Below are positions 14,689-23,708 of a stretch of DNA of 64,000 bases, in pieces; within the stretch, counting starts at the first letter, position 1, and each line of letters starts with the position of its first letter. The stretch lies in the NCBI RefSeq assembly GCF_002847825.1, contig NZ_PKIZ01000009.1, forward strand, positions 1-64,000, written 5' to 3'. The notes beneath the pieces are model-generated. The model had not been told where the DNA came from. It saw only the letters and a program-made list of their open reading frames with translations, and did no database searches. The DNA is from Kytococcus schroeteri. Its GTDB lineage: Bacteria; Actinomycetota; Actinomycetes; Actinomycetales; Dermatophilaceae. The position numbers were made by a program, and so were the translations under genes.

Positions 14689-16539
14689 ATGACCATTCAG
14701 CACTACGTGCTTCCGGACCCCGGTGAGGGTCTGACCGAGGCCGAGATCGTCTCCTGGAAGGTGAAGGTCGGCGACCAGGTCAAGGTCAACGACGTCGTCG
14801 TCGAGGTGGAGACCGCCAAGTCGCTGGTGGAGCTGCCCGTGCCGTTCGCCGGCACCGTGGTGGAGCTGCTGGCCCAGGAGGGTGACGAGGTGGAGGTCGG
14901 CGCGCCGATCATCGCCATCGAGGACGGTGAGGGCGGTGGGTCCGCCGCGCCGGCCGGTGGTGCCTCGTCCATGGGTGCCGCCGATGCCGGTGGGGCGCCC
15001 GCCGTTGCCGAGGCGCCCGCACCGTCGGCCCCGGCCGCCGGCGGTGCCGCCTCCGGTGGGGGCGTGGAGCACTACGTGCTCCCGGACCCCGGCGAGGGCC
15101 TGACGGAGGCCGAGATCGTCTCCTGGAAGGTGAAGGTCGGCGACCAGGTCAAGGTCAACGACGTCGTCGTCGAGGTGGAGACCGCCAAGTCGCTGGTGGA
15201 GCTGCCGATCCCGTTCGCCGGCACGGTCGAGGCGATCCTGGCCGAGGAGGGCCAGGAGGTCCCGGTGGGTGAGGCGATCATCGCCATCCGCACCGGTGCC
15301 GGTGCGCCCGCCGCCGCGGCCCCGGCCGACGGGGGTGCCGACTCTGCCGAGGCCCCCGCGGGTGAGGCTGACGGCGAGGAGCGCGTGGCCAACCTGGTGG
15401 GCTACGGCGCGGTGGCCGGTGCCACCTCGCGCCGCCGCCGCAAGGGTGGCGCCCCGGCGCCGTCCGGTGAGCGCATGCCCGAGGTGCCCGGCGAGGGCGC
15501 CTACGGCCAGCGTCAGGTGGCCGAGCCGACGCAGGCCTCGGCCCGCACGGCCCAGCCGGTGCACGAGTCCGTGGGCCACGCGGCCTCCGGCGGTTCGCGC
15601 CCCAAGGCCAAGCCGCCGGTGCGCAAGTTCGCCAAGGACAACGGCATCGACCTGCGGACCGTCACGCCCACCGGGCCGAACGGCATCATCACGCGCCAGG
15701 ACGTGGAGCAGGCGCTGGCCGGTGGCGGTCAGGGCGGGGCCCAGGCGGCTCCGGCCGCTGCGGCCGCCCCCGCGGCTGCCCAGGCCCCCGAGGCCGCCGC
15801 GGCTGCCGCCCCGGTCGCCGCCGGCGAGCGGGAGACCCGCACCCCGGTCAAGGGCGTGCGCAAGATGACCGCGCAGGCCATGGTGAACAGCGCCTTCACC
15901 GCCCCGCACGTCACGGAGTTCATCACCGTGGACGTCAGCGCCATGATGGAGATGGTCGAGAAGCTCAAGGGCGACCGCGCGTTCAAGGACGTCAAGGTCA
16001 CCCCGCTGCTGCTCGTGGCCAAGGCCGTGGTGCTGGCTGCCCGGCGCAACCCGGAGATCAACGCCAAGTGGGACGAGGCCAACCAGGAGATCGTGCAGTA
16101 CCACGACGTGAACCTGGGCATCGCCGCGGCGACCCCGCGTGGCCTCATCGTGCCCAACATCAAGGGTGCGCAGGAGAAGTCGCTGGTGGAGCTCGGCGGC
16201 GCGCTGGGCGACCTGGTGTCCACGGCGCGTGCCGGGAAGACGTCCCCGGCCGACATGTCCGGCGGCACCATCACCATCACCAACGTGGGTGTCTTCGGGG
16301 TGGACTCGGGCACGCCGATCCTCAACTCCGGCGAGGCGGCCATCCTGTGCTTCGGCGCGGTGAACCGTCGCCCGTGGGTGGTCACCGACCGCGACGGCAA
16401 CGAGACCATCGAGCCGCGCTGGGTGACCGAGCTGGCGCTGAGCTTCGACCACCGCCTCGTGGACGGTGACCTGGGCTCGCGCTACCTGGCCGACGTGGCC
16501 GCGCTGCTGCAGGACCCGGGCACGGCGTTCACCTGGTGA
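14689..16539 (+). CDS. pdhC: 2-oxoacid dehydrogenase E2 (dihydrolipoamide acyltransferase) with two lipoyl domains
   Basis: The 616-residue E2 core transfers the acyl group from lipoate to CoA. It has lipoyl domain 1 (residues 1-78, lipoyl Lys44 in ETAKSLVE), an Ala/Gly/Pro linker, lipoyl domain 2 (126-205, Lys167), a second linker, a peripheral-subunit binding domain (about 305-345, VRKFAKDNGIDL) and the catalytic domain with SFDHRLVDGD, the catalytic His at about 588. Two lipoyl domains is more than many E2s have. The domains share 101 identical nucleotides (14737-14837 and 15106-15206), so they were recently duplicated or homogenised. ATG 14689 follows GGAGGGAG. Confidence 0.94.
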   Translation: MTIQHYVLPDPGEGLTEAEIVSWKVKVGDQVKVNDVVVEVETAKSLVELPVPFAGTVVELLAQEGDEVEVGAPIIAIEDGEGGGSAAPAGGASSMGAADAGGAPAVAEAPAPSAPAAGGAASGGGVEHYVLPDPGEGLTEAEIVSWKVKVGDQVKVNDVVVEVETAKSLVELPIPFAGTVEAILAEEGQEVPVGEAIIAIRTGAGAPAAAAPADGGADSAEAPAGEADGEERVANLVGYGAVAGATSRRRRKGGAPAPSGERMPEVPGEGAYGQRQVAEPTQASARTAQPVHESVGHAASGGSRPKAKPPVRKFAKDNGIDLRTVTPTGPNGIITRQDVEQALAGGGQGGAQAAPAAAAAPAAAQAPEAAAAAAPVAAGERETRTPVKGVRKMTAQAMVNSAFTAPHVTEFITVDVSAMMEMVEKLKGDRAFKDVKVTPLLLVAKAVVLAARRNPEINAKWDEANQEIVQYHDVNLGIAAATPRGLIVPNIKGAQEKSLVELGGALGDLVSTARAGKTSPADMSGGTITITNVGVFGVDSGTPILNSGEAAILCFGAVNRRPWVVTDRDGNETIEPRWVTELALSFDHRLVDGDLGSRYLADVAALLQDPGTAFTW

Positions 16540-16574
16540 GGTACCGCCCCCGCACCGGGGTGACGCGATGACGT

Positions 16575-16606
16575 GAGCGGGCTCGTCCAGAGGGGCGGGC
16601 CCGCTC
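16575..16606 (+). terminator. Terminator hairpin after the E1/E2 operon
   Basis: GAGCGGGC (16575-16582) pairs with GCCCGCTC (16599-16606), 36 bp after the E2 stop. Confidence 0.5.
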
Positions 16607-16680
16607 CGTCGTGCCCGGCCCCCGGGCGCCCTCCCACTCCTACGCCACCCACCCTCGTTGCCCCCCCCCGCCCCGCCCAC

Positions 16681-16753
16681 CCCCCCGTTGAGTCGTCGCT
16701 TCCGGGGGTGAAACGGGCCAGTCGACCCCGAGGAACGACGACTCAACGGGGGG
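16681..16753. repeat. Long perfect hairpin in intergenic DNA
   Basis: CCCCCCGTTGAGTCGTCG (16681-16698) and its exact complement (16736-16753) enclose 37 nt that fold again through CGGGGGT and ACCCCG. The flanking 16610-16680 stretch is C-rich and otherwise empty. It may be a terminator or an interspersed element. Confidence 0.65.
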
Positions 16754-16818
16754 GTGGGGCTGCGGGTGCGGATGCGGCCGCGGAGGTGGAGGCTGGCGGG
16801 GCCCCGTCCTCGGCGGGC

Positions 16819-16824
16819 TAGCCT
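16819..16824 (+). promoter_or_regulatory. -10 element, probably leaderless transcript
   Basis: TAGCCT ends exactly 6 bp before the Nudix ATG at 16831, which lacks a ribosome site. Confidence 0.45.
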
Positions 16825-16830
16825 GCGGCC

Positions 16831-17370
16831 ATGCGACTGGTGGTGGGTGCGGTGATCGTGGACGACCTCGCGCACCCCACCGCCGTGCTCGCGGCCCACC
16901 GGGCGGCGGAGCGCGACCTGGCCCCCATCCCCGGTGCCACCGGCGAGGTGCCGCTGTGGGAGTTCCCCGGCGGCAAGGTCGATGCGGGGGAGGCGCCCGG
17001 GCAGGCCCTGCGCCGCGAGCTGGCCGAGGAGCTCGGCATCGAGGTGCGCCTGGGCGACGAGCTGGTGCCCCCGGCGGGCGGGGCCTGGCCCATCAACGAC
17101 CGGCTCGAGCTGCGCCTGTTCCTCGCGGTCGTCACCGGCGTGGCCGGCGCCGGCCCCGAGGGGGTGGGCGATCTGCCGCGCGACGCGGCCGGGCGTGTGG
17201 TGCCGGACCCCGCATCGGCGCCGGATCCCTCCCACGACGCGGTGCGTTGGCTGGCCTGGCGCGAGGTGGCCGCCCACCCGTGGCTGCCCACCAACGTGGC
17301 GCCCGCCCGGCTCCTCGCGCAGCGATGGGGCGACGCCTCCCCGGGCCACGCGCGACGGGGGACCGGGTGA
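16831..17370 (+). CDS. Nudix hydrolase, MutT-like
   Basis: The 179-residue product has a complete Nudix box, GGKVDAGEAPGQALRRELAEELGI (residues about 50-73, quoted in two overlapping pieces GGKVDAGEAPGQ and ALRRELAEELGI), preceded by PLWEFPGG, the pattern of MutT/NudG-type enzymes that hydrolyse damaged nucleotides such as 8-oxo-dGTP or hydroxy-dCTP. The central insert (about 105-135) is longer than in E. coli MutT. The stop overlaps the GTG of the MFS gene (GTGA, 17367-17370), so the two are co-translated. The exact substrate is unknown. Confidence 0.88.
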   Translation: MRLVVGAVIVDDLAHPTAVLAAHRAAERDLAPIPGATGEVPLWEFPGGKVDAGEAPGQALRRELAEELGIEVRLGDELVPPAGGAWPINDRLELRLFLAVVTGVAGAGPEGVGDLPRDAAGRVVPDPASAPDPSHDAVRWLAWREVAAHPWLPTNVAPARLLAQRWGDASPGHARRGTG

Positions 17371-18572
17371 GGACACGCTGGGACACCCCGGTCACCGACG
17401 GAGGCCCCACCCTCGGGCAGCTCGCGGTCTCGGCCTACGGGCCGATGGTGCTCTGGTCGGTGGCGTTCGCCGCCGTGCAGCCGGTGATCCCCCTCATCGC
17501 GCTGCGGCTGGGTGCGCCGGCCGGACAGGCGGCGCTGGTGGTCTCCGTGCAGGGGGTCGCGGCCATGTTGGTGGGCATCCCCGCCGGCCTGGCGACCGAA
17601 CGGGTCGGTGAGCGGCGTGCCATGACGGCGGCCGCAGGGCTGGCGGTGGTGTCGCTGGCGGTGGTGCTGACCACGTCATCGCTGGTGCTCCTGACCCTGG
17701 GCGTCGCCCTCCTGGGGGTCTCCAGCAGCGTGTTCATGCTGGCGCGGCAGAGCTACCTCACCTCGGCGTTCCCGCGGCAGATGCTGGCCCGGGCCATGTC
17801 CACGCTGGGAGGCATGGCCCGCATCGGGTTCTTCGTCGGCCCGGTGCTGGGCGCCGGGACCATCTGGGCCGTGGGCATCCGCGGGCCGGTGGGGCTGTCT
17901 CTGGTGCTGGTGCTGGCCTTGGTGGGGCTCACCCTGCGCCTGCCGGCCCTGCCGGGGGAGTCCCACTGCAGCGACACCCGACCCCCACCGCTGCGGGGTG
18001 TGGTGCGGGCGCACTGGAGGCTCTTCGCCACCCTCGGGTTCGGGGTGGTGCTGTGCGCTGCGGCCCGGAGCTCGCGGACGGTGGTGATGCCGTTGTGGGG
18101 GCACCACATCGGGGTGGATGACTCGGTCATCGCGCTGGTGGTGGGCCTGGCCGGCCTGCTGGAGACGCTGGTGTTCTACCCGGCCGGTGTGCTCATGGAC
18201 CGGGTCTCCCGGCGGGCCAACGCCATCCCGTCCATGGCGATCCTGGGCCTGGGCATCGCACTGGTGGCATTCGCTGACTCGGCGGCGCCCCTGGCCCTGG
18301 CTGCGGTCGTCATCGGCCTGGGCAACGGGTTGGGGTCCGGCATCGTCATGACCCTGTCGGGCGACGTGGCACCGCGGGTGGGTAGGCCGTCCTTCCTCGC
18401 GGTGTTTCGCACCCTGGCCGATGCGGGGGCGGCCACCGGTCCGGTGGTCCTGTCGGGGGTCACGGCGGTGGCGGGTCTGACGACCGCGGTGCTCACGGCC
18501 GCCGGGTTCGGGTTCGGCGCCTCGGCGGCGTTCGCCCGGTGGGTGCCGCGGGAGCACCGCGCCGAGGGCTGA
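17367..18572 (+). CDS. MFS transporter
   Basis: The 401-residue membrane protein has about 12 hydrophobic helices. The loop between helices 2 and 3 carries GLATERVGERRAMTAA, the usual MFS motif A position, and a similar DRVSRRANAIPS loop occurs in the second half. Such transporters export drugs or metabolites by proton exchange. GTG 17367 overlaps the Nudix stop by 4 nt, so I take it as the start rather than an upstream codon. Its 3' end overlaps the convergent CPBP gene by 80 bp. Substrate unknown. Confidence 0.85.
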   Translation: MRTRWDTPVTDGGPTLGQLAVSAYGPMVLWSVAFAAVQPVIPLIALRLGAPAGQAALVVSVQGVAAMLVGIPAGLATERVGERRAMTAAAGLAVVSLAVVLTTSSLVLLTLGVALLGVSSSVFMLARQSYLTSAFPRQMLARAMSTLGGMARIGFFVGPVLGAGTIWAVGIRGPVGLSLVLVLALVGLTLRLPALPGESHCSDTRPPPLRGVVRAHWRLFATLGFGVVLCAAARSSRTVVMPLWGHHIGVDDSVIALVVGLAGLLETLVFYPAGVLMDRVSRRANAIPSMAILGLGIALVAFADSAAPLALAAVVIGLGNGLGSGIVMTLSGDVAPRVGRPSFLAVFRTLADAGAATGPVVLSGVTAVAGLTTAVLTAAGFGFGASAAFARWVPREHRAEG

Positions 18573-19449
18573 GTCGGGCGGTGGCGCCGCCCCGGCGCTC
18601 GGTACTGCTGGTGCTGCGGGTGCGCTCCGTGTGTCCGAGGCGGCCGTGGGTCCCCAAGGCGACGAACAGCGCCAGCACCCCCAGGCCCAGAGCGGCCGGC
18701 CAGGTGCTCTCGACCTCCCGACCGGTGAGCGTGCCCGCCACCAGGAGCGCCCAGTTGAGGGCGTTGTGCCCCAGTACCGCCAGCAGGAGGGAGCCTCCGG
18801 AGCCGTCGTGCACCCAGCACAGCACCACTGACAGGCTCACCACCAGCAGCAGGTAGGCCAGGAGCTGGCTGGGCTCGTGTCGGGCGGTGTCCCACTCGGT
18901 GGTGAGGAAGAGCGGGGCGTGCCACAGGCAGTGGATGACGCCCAGCACCAGCGCACTCGGTAGAGGGGCGAGCCGTGACTGGAGGCGGGGGAGGGCCACG
19001 CCCCGCCAGCCGATCTCCTCCTGCAGCGGTCCGCCCATCAGGTAGACCACGAAGCTGCTGGCCAGCAGCGTGAGCGTGGCGGCCGTTCCGCCGGGGGCCT
19101 GGAGGCCGTCCGCGGGGGTGAGGAAATAGCCCACGGCCGTGGCCACCGGGATCGCCGCGAGCGCCACCAGGTACCAGCCGGGGTGCGCGCGCCACTGGAG
19201 AAGTCGCCCGAGGAGGCGACCCACGGCGGACCGTCCCTCGGCCGCCCAGGTCACCAGCAGCGCGGCCGCGAAGGGCCCGGCGAACATGCCCAGCTGGTTG
19301 ATGCCGGCGACCTGACTCAGCGTGGGCTGCCATGGCAGGACGTCCAGGCCACTGGCCGACAGCCACCAAGGGCTCCAGATCAGCCACGAGCTGAGGTAGG
19401 CCAGCGCGACGAAGGAGACCAGTGGGTGACGGCGGACGAACGTGGCCAT
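18493..19449 (-). CDS. CPBP (CAAX/Rce1-like) intramembrane metalloprotease
   Basis: The 318-residue product has eight or so hydrophobic segments and the three CPBP motifs: EEIGWRGVALPRLQ (Glu-Glu plus Arg, about 160), HCLWHAPLF (about 195) and GHNALNW (about 250). Bacterial members often process or give immunity to peptides; the role here is unknown. ATG 19449 follows GAGGAC; an ATG at 19491 would add 14 residues. The last about 30 residues are Arg/Pro/Thr-rich and are encoded opposite the MFS C-terminus, so the tail is probably a read-through extension with no fold of its own. Confidence 0.82.
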   Translation of the reverse strand: MATFVRRHPLVSFVALAYLSSWLIWSPWWLSASGLDVLPWQPTLSQVAGINQLGMFAGPFAAALLVTWAAEGRSAVGRLLGRLLQWRAHPGWYLVALAAIPVATAVGYFLTPADGLQAPGGTAATLTLLASSFVVYLMGGPLQEEIGWRGVALPRLQSRLAPLPSALVLGVIHCLWHAPLFLTTEWDTARHEPSQLLAYLLLVVSLSVVLCWVHDGSGGSLLLAVLGHNALNWALLVAGTLTGREVESTWPAALGLGVLALFVALGTHGRLGHTERTRSTSSTERRGGATARLSPRRGAPAAPTGRTPPRRRTRTRRP

Positions 19450-19517
19450 GGGCGTCCTCGGGTGTCGGGGACCGGGTGGTACCTCCAGCATCGCACCTGC
19501 CCCGCACCCGGCCGCGG

Positions 19518-20888
19518 CTACTCTCCGGTGACCATCCACGCCGTGCCGCGAGCACGCCACACCAGGGCCGCCCCACGCAGGACCATGAAGGCGGCGAAGG
19601 CGCACCAGAGCCAGACCATGGCCGAGGGGGCCGAGGTGCCGGCGGGCACGGCCTCGCGCACCAGCCACACCACGGGCAGGTAGGCCACCAGCACCGCGGT
19701 CTGTGCCCACGCCAGCCAGCGGGCGTCGCCGGCGCCGATGAGCACCCCGTCGAGCACGAACACCACCCCCGCCACGGGCTGCACCAGCCCGGCCACCAGC
19801 AACCCGGCTGACAGCGCCTCCTGAACGGCCGGGTCGTCGGTGAACAGTGCCGGCAGCACGCCCGCCAGCGCCACCAGCAGCACCCCGGTGACCACGCCGA
19901 ACCACACGCCCCACCAGGTCATCAGACGGGTCATGGCGCGGGTACCCCTGGTGTCCCCGGCGCCCAGCGCCTTGCCGGTGAGCGCCTGGGCGGCGATGGC
20001 CAGCGCGTCCAGGGCAAAGGCCAGGAATCCCCAGACGGTCATGGCCACCTGGTGGGCCGCCAGGGGCACGTCGCCCAGCCCGGCCGCGAGCCACGTGGTG
20101 AGCAGGATGACCCCGCGCAGCGCCAGGGTGCGCACCAGCAGCGGGACCCCGCCGAGGGCCGCGGTGAGCACCCCGGCCGGCGTGAACGCGGTGGGCGCGG
20201 CATGGCGCCGCACGTGCCGGCCGAGGAGCCACAGCAGGCCGGCCGCCATGCCCGTCTGCGCGATGACGGTGCCGGTGGCCGCCCCGGCGATGCCCCAGCC
20301 CATGCCGAAGATCAGCCAGGCGTTGAGCGCCGCGTTGGCCGCGAAGCCGAGCGTGGCCGCCACGAGCGGCGAGCGGGTGTCCTGCAGGCCGCGCAGCACC
20401 CCCGTGACCGCCAGCACCACCAGCATCGGTGGGATGCCGAGGGCCGAGATGCGCAGGTAGGTGGCGGCCTGTCCCGTGGCCGGGCCGGACGCCCCGAAGA
20501 GGCCCGCCAGCGGCGCGGCGAGCGCCGCGGTGAGTGCCGCCGTCACACCGCCGAGCAGCAGCGCCAGCCACACGCCGTCCACGCCGGCGGCCAGGGCGCC
20601 ACGCGTGTTGCCGGCCCCCATCCGCCGCGAGACCACGGCGGTGGTGCCGTAGGCCAGGAAGACGAACATGCCCACCGCCGTGCCCAGCGCGGCCGTGGCC
20701 ACGCCCATGCCGGCCAGCGCCTCGGTGGAGACGCGTCCCACCATGGCGGTGTCCAGCAGCAGGAACAGCGGTTCGGCGATGAGGGCGAAGAACGCCGGCA
20801 CCGCCAGCGCGAGGATCTCGCGCGGCCCGGCGCCCTCAGGGCCCGTGGTCTGGTCCGGGGTCGAGGACGTGGGCTCCGGGCTGGTCAC
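19518..20888 (-). CDS. MATE family efflux transporter (DinF-like)
   Basis: The 456-residue protein has 12 predicted helices in two MATE repeats, with PLFLLLDTAMVGRVSTEALAG in helix 1-2 and AAQALTGKALGAGDTRGT in the second half, features of the DinF branch. It would exchange cations for drugs or toxic metabolites across the membrane. GTG 20888 is the first good start of the frame. It is divergent from the histidine kinase gene and ends 68 bp from the CPBP start on the same strand. Substrate is not predictable. Confidence 0.9.
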   Translation of the reverse strand: MTSPEPTSSTPDQTTGPEGAGPREILALAVPAFFALIAEPLFLLLDTAMVGRVSTEALAGMGVATAALGTAVGMFVFLAYGTTAVVSRRMGAGNTRGALAAGVDGVWLALLLGGVTAALTAALAAPLAGLFGASGPATGQAATYLRISALGIPPMLVVLAVTGVLRGLQDTRSPLVAATLGFAANAALNAWLIFGMGWGIAGAATGTVIAQTGMAAGLLWLLGRHVRRHAAPTAFTPAGVLTAALGGVPLLVRTLALRGVILLTTWLAAGLGDVPLAAHQVAMTVWGFLAFALDALAIAAQALTGKALGAGDTRGTRAMTRLMTWWGVWFGVVTGVLLVALAGVLPALFTDDPAVQEALSAGLLVAGLVQPVAGVVFVLDGVLIGAGDARWLAWAQTAVLVAYLPVVWLVREAVPAGTSAPSAMVWLWCAFAAFMVLRGAALVWRARGTAWMVTGE

Positions 20889-21009
20889 GCGCGGAGTGTC
20901 GCAGACAGACCGTGGACCGGGCCCGCCGGGTCGCCGTCGGGCCAGCCCGACAGCGATCCGGCCGGCTGGCAGGATGTCGCTCGACGCCGGAGATCACGAG
21001 GGTGGAGAC

Positions 21010-22329
21010 ATGAACGGACGCACCGCACCAGCCCACCTGAACCCCACCGATCCGATGGCCGTGGCGGGAACGGCTGTAGATGATCTGCACACGACCGGCC
21101 CGCTGCGCCGCGAGCTCTCCCGCACGGCCCGTAGCGCGCTCTACCTCCTGCTCGACCTGCCCCTCACCGTCGCCGCCTTCTGCGTGGCCGCCATCGGGGT
21201 GAGCGGGAGCCTCAGCATCCTCCTGGCGCCTCTCCTCCTGCCGGGGACCGGGATGGCCCTGCGCGCCCTGGCCCGCGTGGAGCGCGGGGCGCTGGGTGGT
21301 CTCCTCGGGATCCGTACCGAGGAGCCCCCGTACCCCGCCCCGCTGCGGGACGCCCGCGACCTCCGCGAGCACGTCCTGCACCCCCAGCTCTGGCTCGACG
21401 TCGTCTGGGCCCTGGTCGGGTTCCTGGCCTCCCTGCTGACCTTCACCCTGGTGGTGACGTCCGGCGGCCTGGCGCTGTCCGGTGTCACCGCGCCGCTGTG
21501 GCTCCCGTTCCTCCGCAGGCTGGACGGGTACCGGTCCTCCGCCGAGGACCTCTTCGGGACCGGAGGCTTCTGGCCGGACCTCCTGGTCAACCTGGGCCTT
21601 GGCGCTGCGGGTGCGCTGCTCCTGTGGGCCGTCTGCCGCTGGATCGCCCCGGTCCAGGGCCACGCGGCCGCCGTCCTGCTCTCCGGCCGGGCCACCCAGG
21701 ACAACCTTGCTGCCTCCCGTCGGGCCCACCGGGCCTCGCAGCAGGCCGAGCTCAGCGGTCTGCAGCGGCTGGAGCGCGACCTGCACGACGGCCCTCAGCA
21801 GCAGCTCGTGCGGCTGCAGATGGACCTCGCCCGGGCCCGAGCGGCCGTGGACGCCGACCCGCAGCGTGCAGGCCGGATGCTGGACGACGCGAGCCGTCTG
21901 ACCCGGGACACCCTCGGGGAGCTGCGCCAGCTGTCGCGCGGCATCGCCCCGCCGGTGCTCGTCGACCGCGGCCTGGTCGAGGCCGTCCGGGAGCGCGCCG
22001 TCAGCCACCCCCTGCCGGTCGCGGTGACTGGCAGGCTGGAGCGGCGCCTGCCCGAGCACCTCGAGACCGCCCTCTACTACGCCGCCAGCGAGGCCCTGGC
22101 CAACGCGGCCAAGCACGCCGACGCCCAGCACGTGCGCGTGAGCATCGGCCAGCGTGACGGGTGGGTCGGGCTCACGGTGGCCGACGACGGACGGGGCGGC
22201 GCGGACCCCGCATCGGGCCATGGTCTGGCCGGGCTGGCCCAGCGCCTGGAGGGGGTCTACGGTCGACTCACCGTCGACTCTCCGGTCGGCGGCCCCACCC
22301 GGATCACCGCGGAGGTGCCCCTGCCGTGA
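21010..22329 (+). CDS. Sensor histidine kinase, DesK/NarX type
   Basis: The 439-residue membrane kinase has four to five N-terminal hydrophobic helices (actinobacterial sensor domain, residues about 40-230), a dimerisation/phosphoacceptor HisKA_3 box ERDLHDGPQQQLV (His at about 259) and a HATPase domain with ASEALANAAKHADA and DDGRGGADP. It should phosphorylate the response regulator encoded next, whose GTG overlaps this stop (22326-22329). ATG 21010 follows GGTGGAGA. The signal sensed is unknown; membrane-embedded sensors of this class often monitor envelope or drug stress, and two transporter genes are divergent nearby. Confidence 0.92.
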   Translation: MNGRTAPAHLNPTDPMAVAGTAVDDLHTTGPLRRELSRTARSALYLLLDLPLTVAAFCVAAIGVSGSLSILLAPLLLPGTGMALRALARVERGALGGLLGIRTEEPPYPAPLRDARDLREHVLHPQLWLDVVWALVGFLASLLTFTLVVTSGGLALSGVTAPLWLPFLRRLDGYRSSAEDLFGTGGFWPDLLVNLGLGAAGALLLWAVCRWIAPVQGHAAAVLLSGRATQDNLAASRRAHRASQQAELSGLQRLERDLHDGPQQQLVRLQMDLARARAAVDADPQRAGRMLDDASRLTRDTLGELRQLSRGIAPPVLVDRGLVEAVRERAVSHPLPVAVTGRLERRLPEHLETALYYAASEALANAAKHADAQHVRVSIGQRDGWVGLTVADDGRGGADPASGHGLAGLAQRLEGVYGRLTVDSPVGGPTRITAEVPLP

Positions 22330-23006
22330 GCACGTCCCCGTCGCTGCGGGTCGTCGTGGCCGACGACTCGGTCCTCCTGCGGGAGGGGTTGCAGCTCATC
22401 CTCGCCGACGCCGGCCACCAGGTGGTGGCCGGCGTCGGCGACGGTGACGCCTTCGTCGCCGCGATGGCCGAGCACCGGCCCGACCTCGGCATCGTCGACG
22501 TACGCATGCCGCCCACCCACACCGACGAGGGGTTGCGCGCCACGCTCGCCGTGCGGCGGGCCGACCACTCGGCGCGCGTGCTCGTCCTCAGCCAGTACGT
22601 GGTGGCCGGGTACGTGGACGAGCTGCTCGCCGAGGACGCCTCCGGCATCGGCTACCTGCTGAAGGACCGCGTGGCCGACCTGCGGATGCTCGGTGAGTCC
22701 CTGCAGCAGGTGGCTGCCGGGGGGACGGTGCTCGACCCGGACGTCGTCCGCCAGCTGCTCGGGCGTCGGCCCGTCGCCGACCCGGTGGCCACCCTGACCC
22801 CGCGGGAGCGGGACGTGCTCGAGCTCATGGCTGCCGGGCGCACGAATGCCGGCATCGCCGAGGAGCTGGTGGTCACCGAGGGGGCGGTGGAGAAGCACAC
22901 GCAGCGGTTGTTCGCGAAGCTCGGACTCAGCGAGGGGGACCACCACCGGCGCGTGCAGGCCGTGCTGGCCTGGCTCCGGCACACCGGGATCGACCTGCCC
23001 GACTGA
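22326..23006 (+). CDS. NarL/FixJ family response regulator
   Basis: The 226-residue regulator has a receiver domain with acidic pocket VADDSV, phospho-acceptor Asp in IVDVRMPP (about residue 57) and Lys in YLLKDR, then a LuxR-type helix-turn-helix (LTPRERDVLELMAAGRTNAGIAEELVVTEGAVEKH). It pairs with the overlapping kinase gene. The target promoters are not obvious; the divergent MATE gene and the kinase operon itself are candidates. Confidence 0.94.
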   Translation: MSTSPSLRVVVADDSVLLREGLQLILADAGHQVVAGVGDGDAFVAAMAEHRPDLGIVDVRMPPTHTDEGLRATLAVRRADHSARVLVLSQYVVAGYVDELLAEDASGIGYLLKDRVADLRMLGESLQQVAAGGTVLDPDVVRQLLGRRPVADPVATLTPRERDVLELMAAGRTNAGIAEELVVTEGAVEKHTQRLFAKLGLSEGDHHRRVQAVLAWLRHTGIDLPD

Positions 23007-23043
23007 AGTGGATCGTCCGTTGCCCGTGCTGTGCGGGGACCTC

Positions 23044-23640
23044 TCAGGCCGCCGAGGAGCTGCTGCCCCAGGCGGCCTGCAGGATGTCGAGCTGCCGGGA
23101 GAACGCGGTCTCGCGGGCCTTGGCGGGGAGTCCGGCGCACGACCCGAGCTCCAGGGCCACGTACCCGTGCACCCCGGCCCACAGGCTGAGGACGGCGGCC
23201 GGCAGCTCGGCCGCGCGTGACGTGGGCAGGACACGCCGCACGGCCTCCACGAGGGGGGCGATGCCCTCGAACTCCAGCCACGACCCCGCCGGGCTGGCGC
23301 CCTGCGGCGGCGCGTCGAACATCACCGCGTAGAGGTCGGGGTGCCCTAGGGCCCAGTCGCGGTAGGCGTGGCCCAGGCGTCGCAGGTCCGCCTCGGGGTC
23401 GTCGGTGGTGCCGATGGCGTGCTGGGCCGCGCTGAAGCTGCTGACGGCGGCCTCGCGCACGGCCTCGAGGAGCTCGTCCTTCCCTCCGAAGAGGGTGTAG
23501 ACGGCAGCGGTGGAGGTGCCGCACCGGGTGGCCAGGCGTCGCAGGGAGAGCGCGGCCGAGCCCTCCTCGGTGAGGGTGCGCGCGGCTGCCGCCACGAGGC
23601 GGTCGCGGAGCGCGTCGTCGTGCACACGGGGTCTGGCCAC
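23044..23640 (-). CDS. TetR family transcriptional regulator
   Basis: The 198-residue protein has an N-terminal TetR helix-turn-helix (TEEGSAALSLRRLATRCGTSTAAVYTLFGGKDEL, residues about 24-57) and a C-terminal ligand domain of the TetR_C_33 type (GYVALELGSC near 165). GTG 23640 is the start. It faces the DUF4188 gene, and the dyad TAACGGTGTTA in the 68-bp gap is a likely operator for both. The ligand is unknown. Confidence 0.9.
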   Translation of the reverse strand: MARPRVHDDALRDRLVAAAARTLTEEGSAALSLRRLATRCGTSTAAVYTLFGGKDELLEAVREAAVSSFSAAQHAIGTTDDPEADLRRLGHAYRDWALGHPDLYAVMFDAPPQGASPAGSWLEFEGIAPLVEAVRRVLPTSRAAELPAAVLSLWAGVHGYVALELGSCAGLPAKARETAFSRQLDILQAAWGSSSSAA

Positions 23641-23667
23641 TGGACGAGCCTACCCGCGAGGTGGTTC

Positions 23668-23682
23668 ACTAACGGTGTTACA
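23668..23682. promoter_or_regulatory. Putative TetR operator
   Basis: The dyad TAAC-GGT-GTTA (23670-23680) with flanks AC/CA is centred between the divergent tetR and DUF4188 genes. Short TAAC/GTTA dyads are typical for this TetR type. Confidence 0.5.
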
Positions 23683-23708
23683 AAACGGCGTCATGAAAAG
23701 GGTGGGTC

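Noticed and set aside
14518..17376. Long minus-strand open frame opposite the E2 and Nudix genes
   Set aside because: It is antisense to strongly supported genes, has His/Gly/Arg-rich content typical of GC-rich shadow frames and no ribosome site.
18493..18580. Premature or wrong end of the CPBP gene where it overlaps the MFS gene
   Set aside because: The frame shows no earlier stop and the motifs are upstream, so the overlap is kept, with the tail treated as unstructured.
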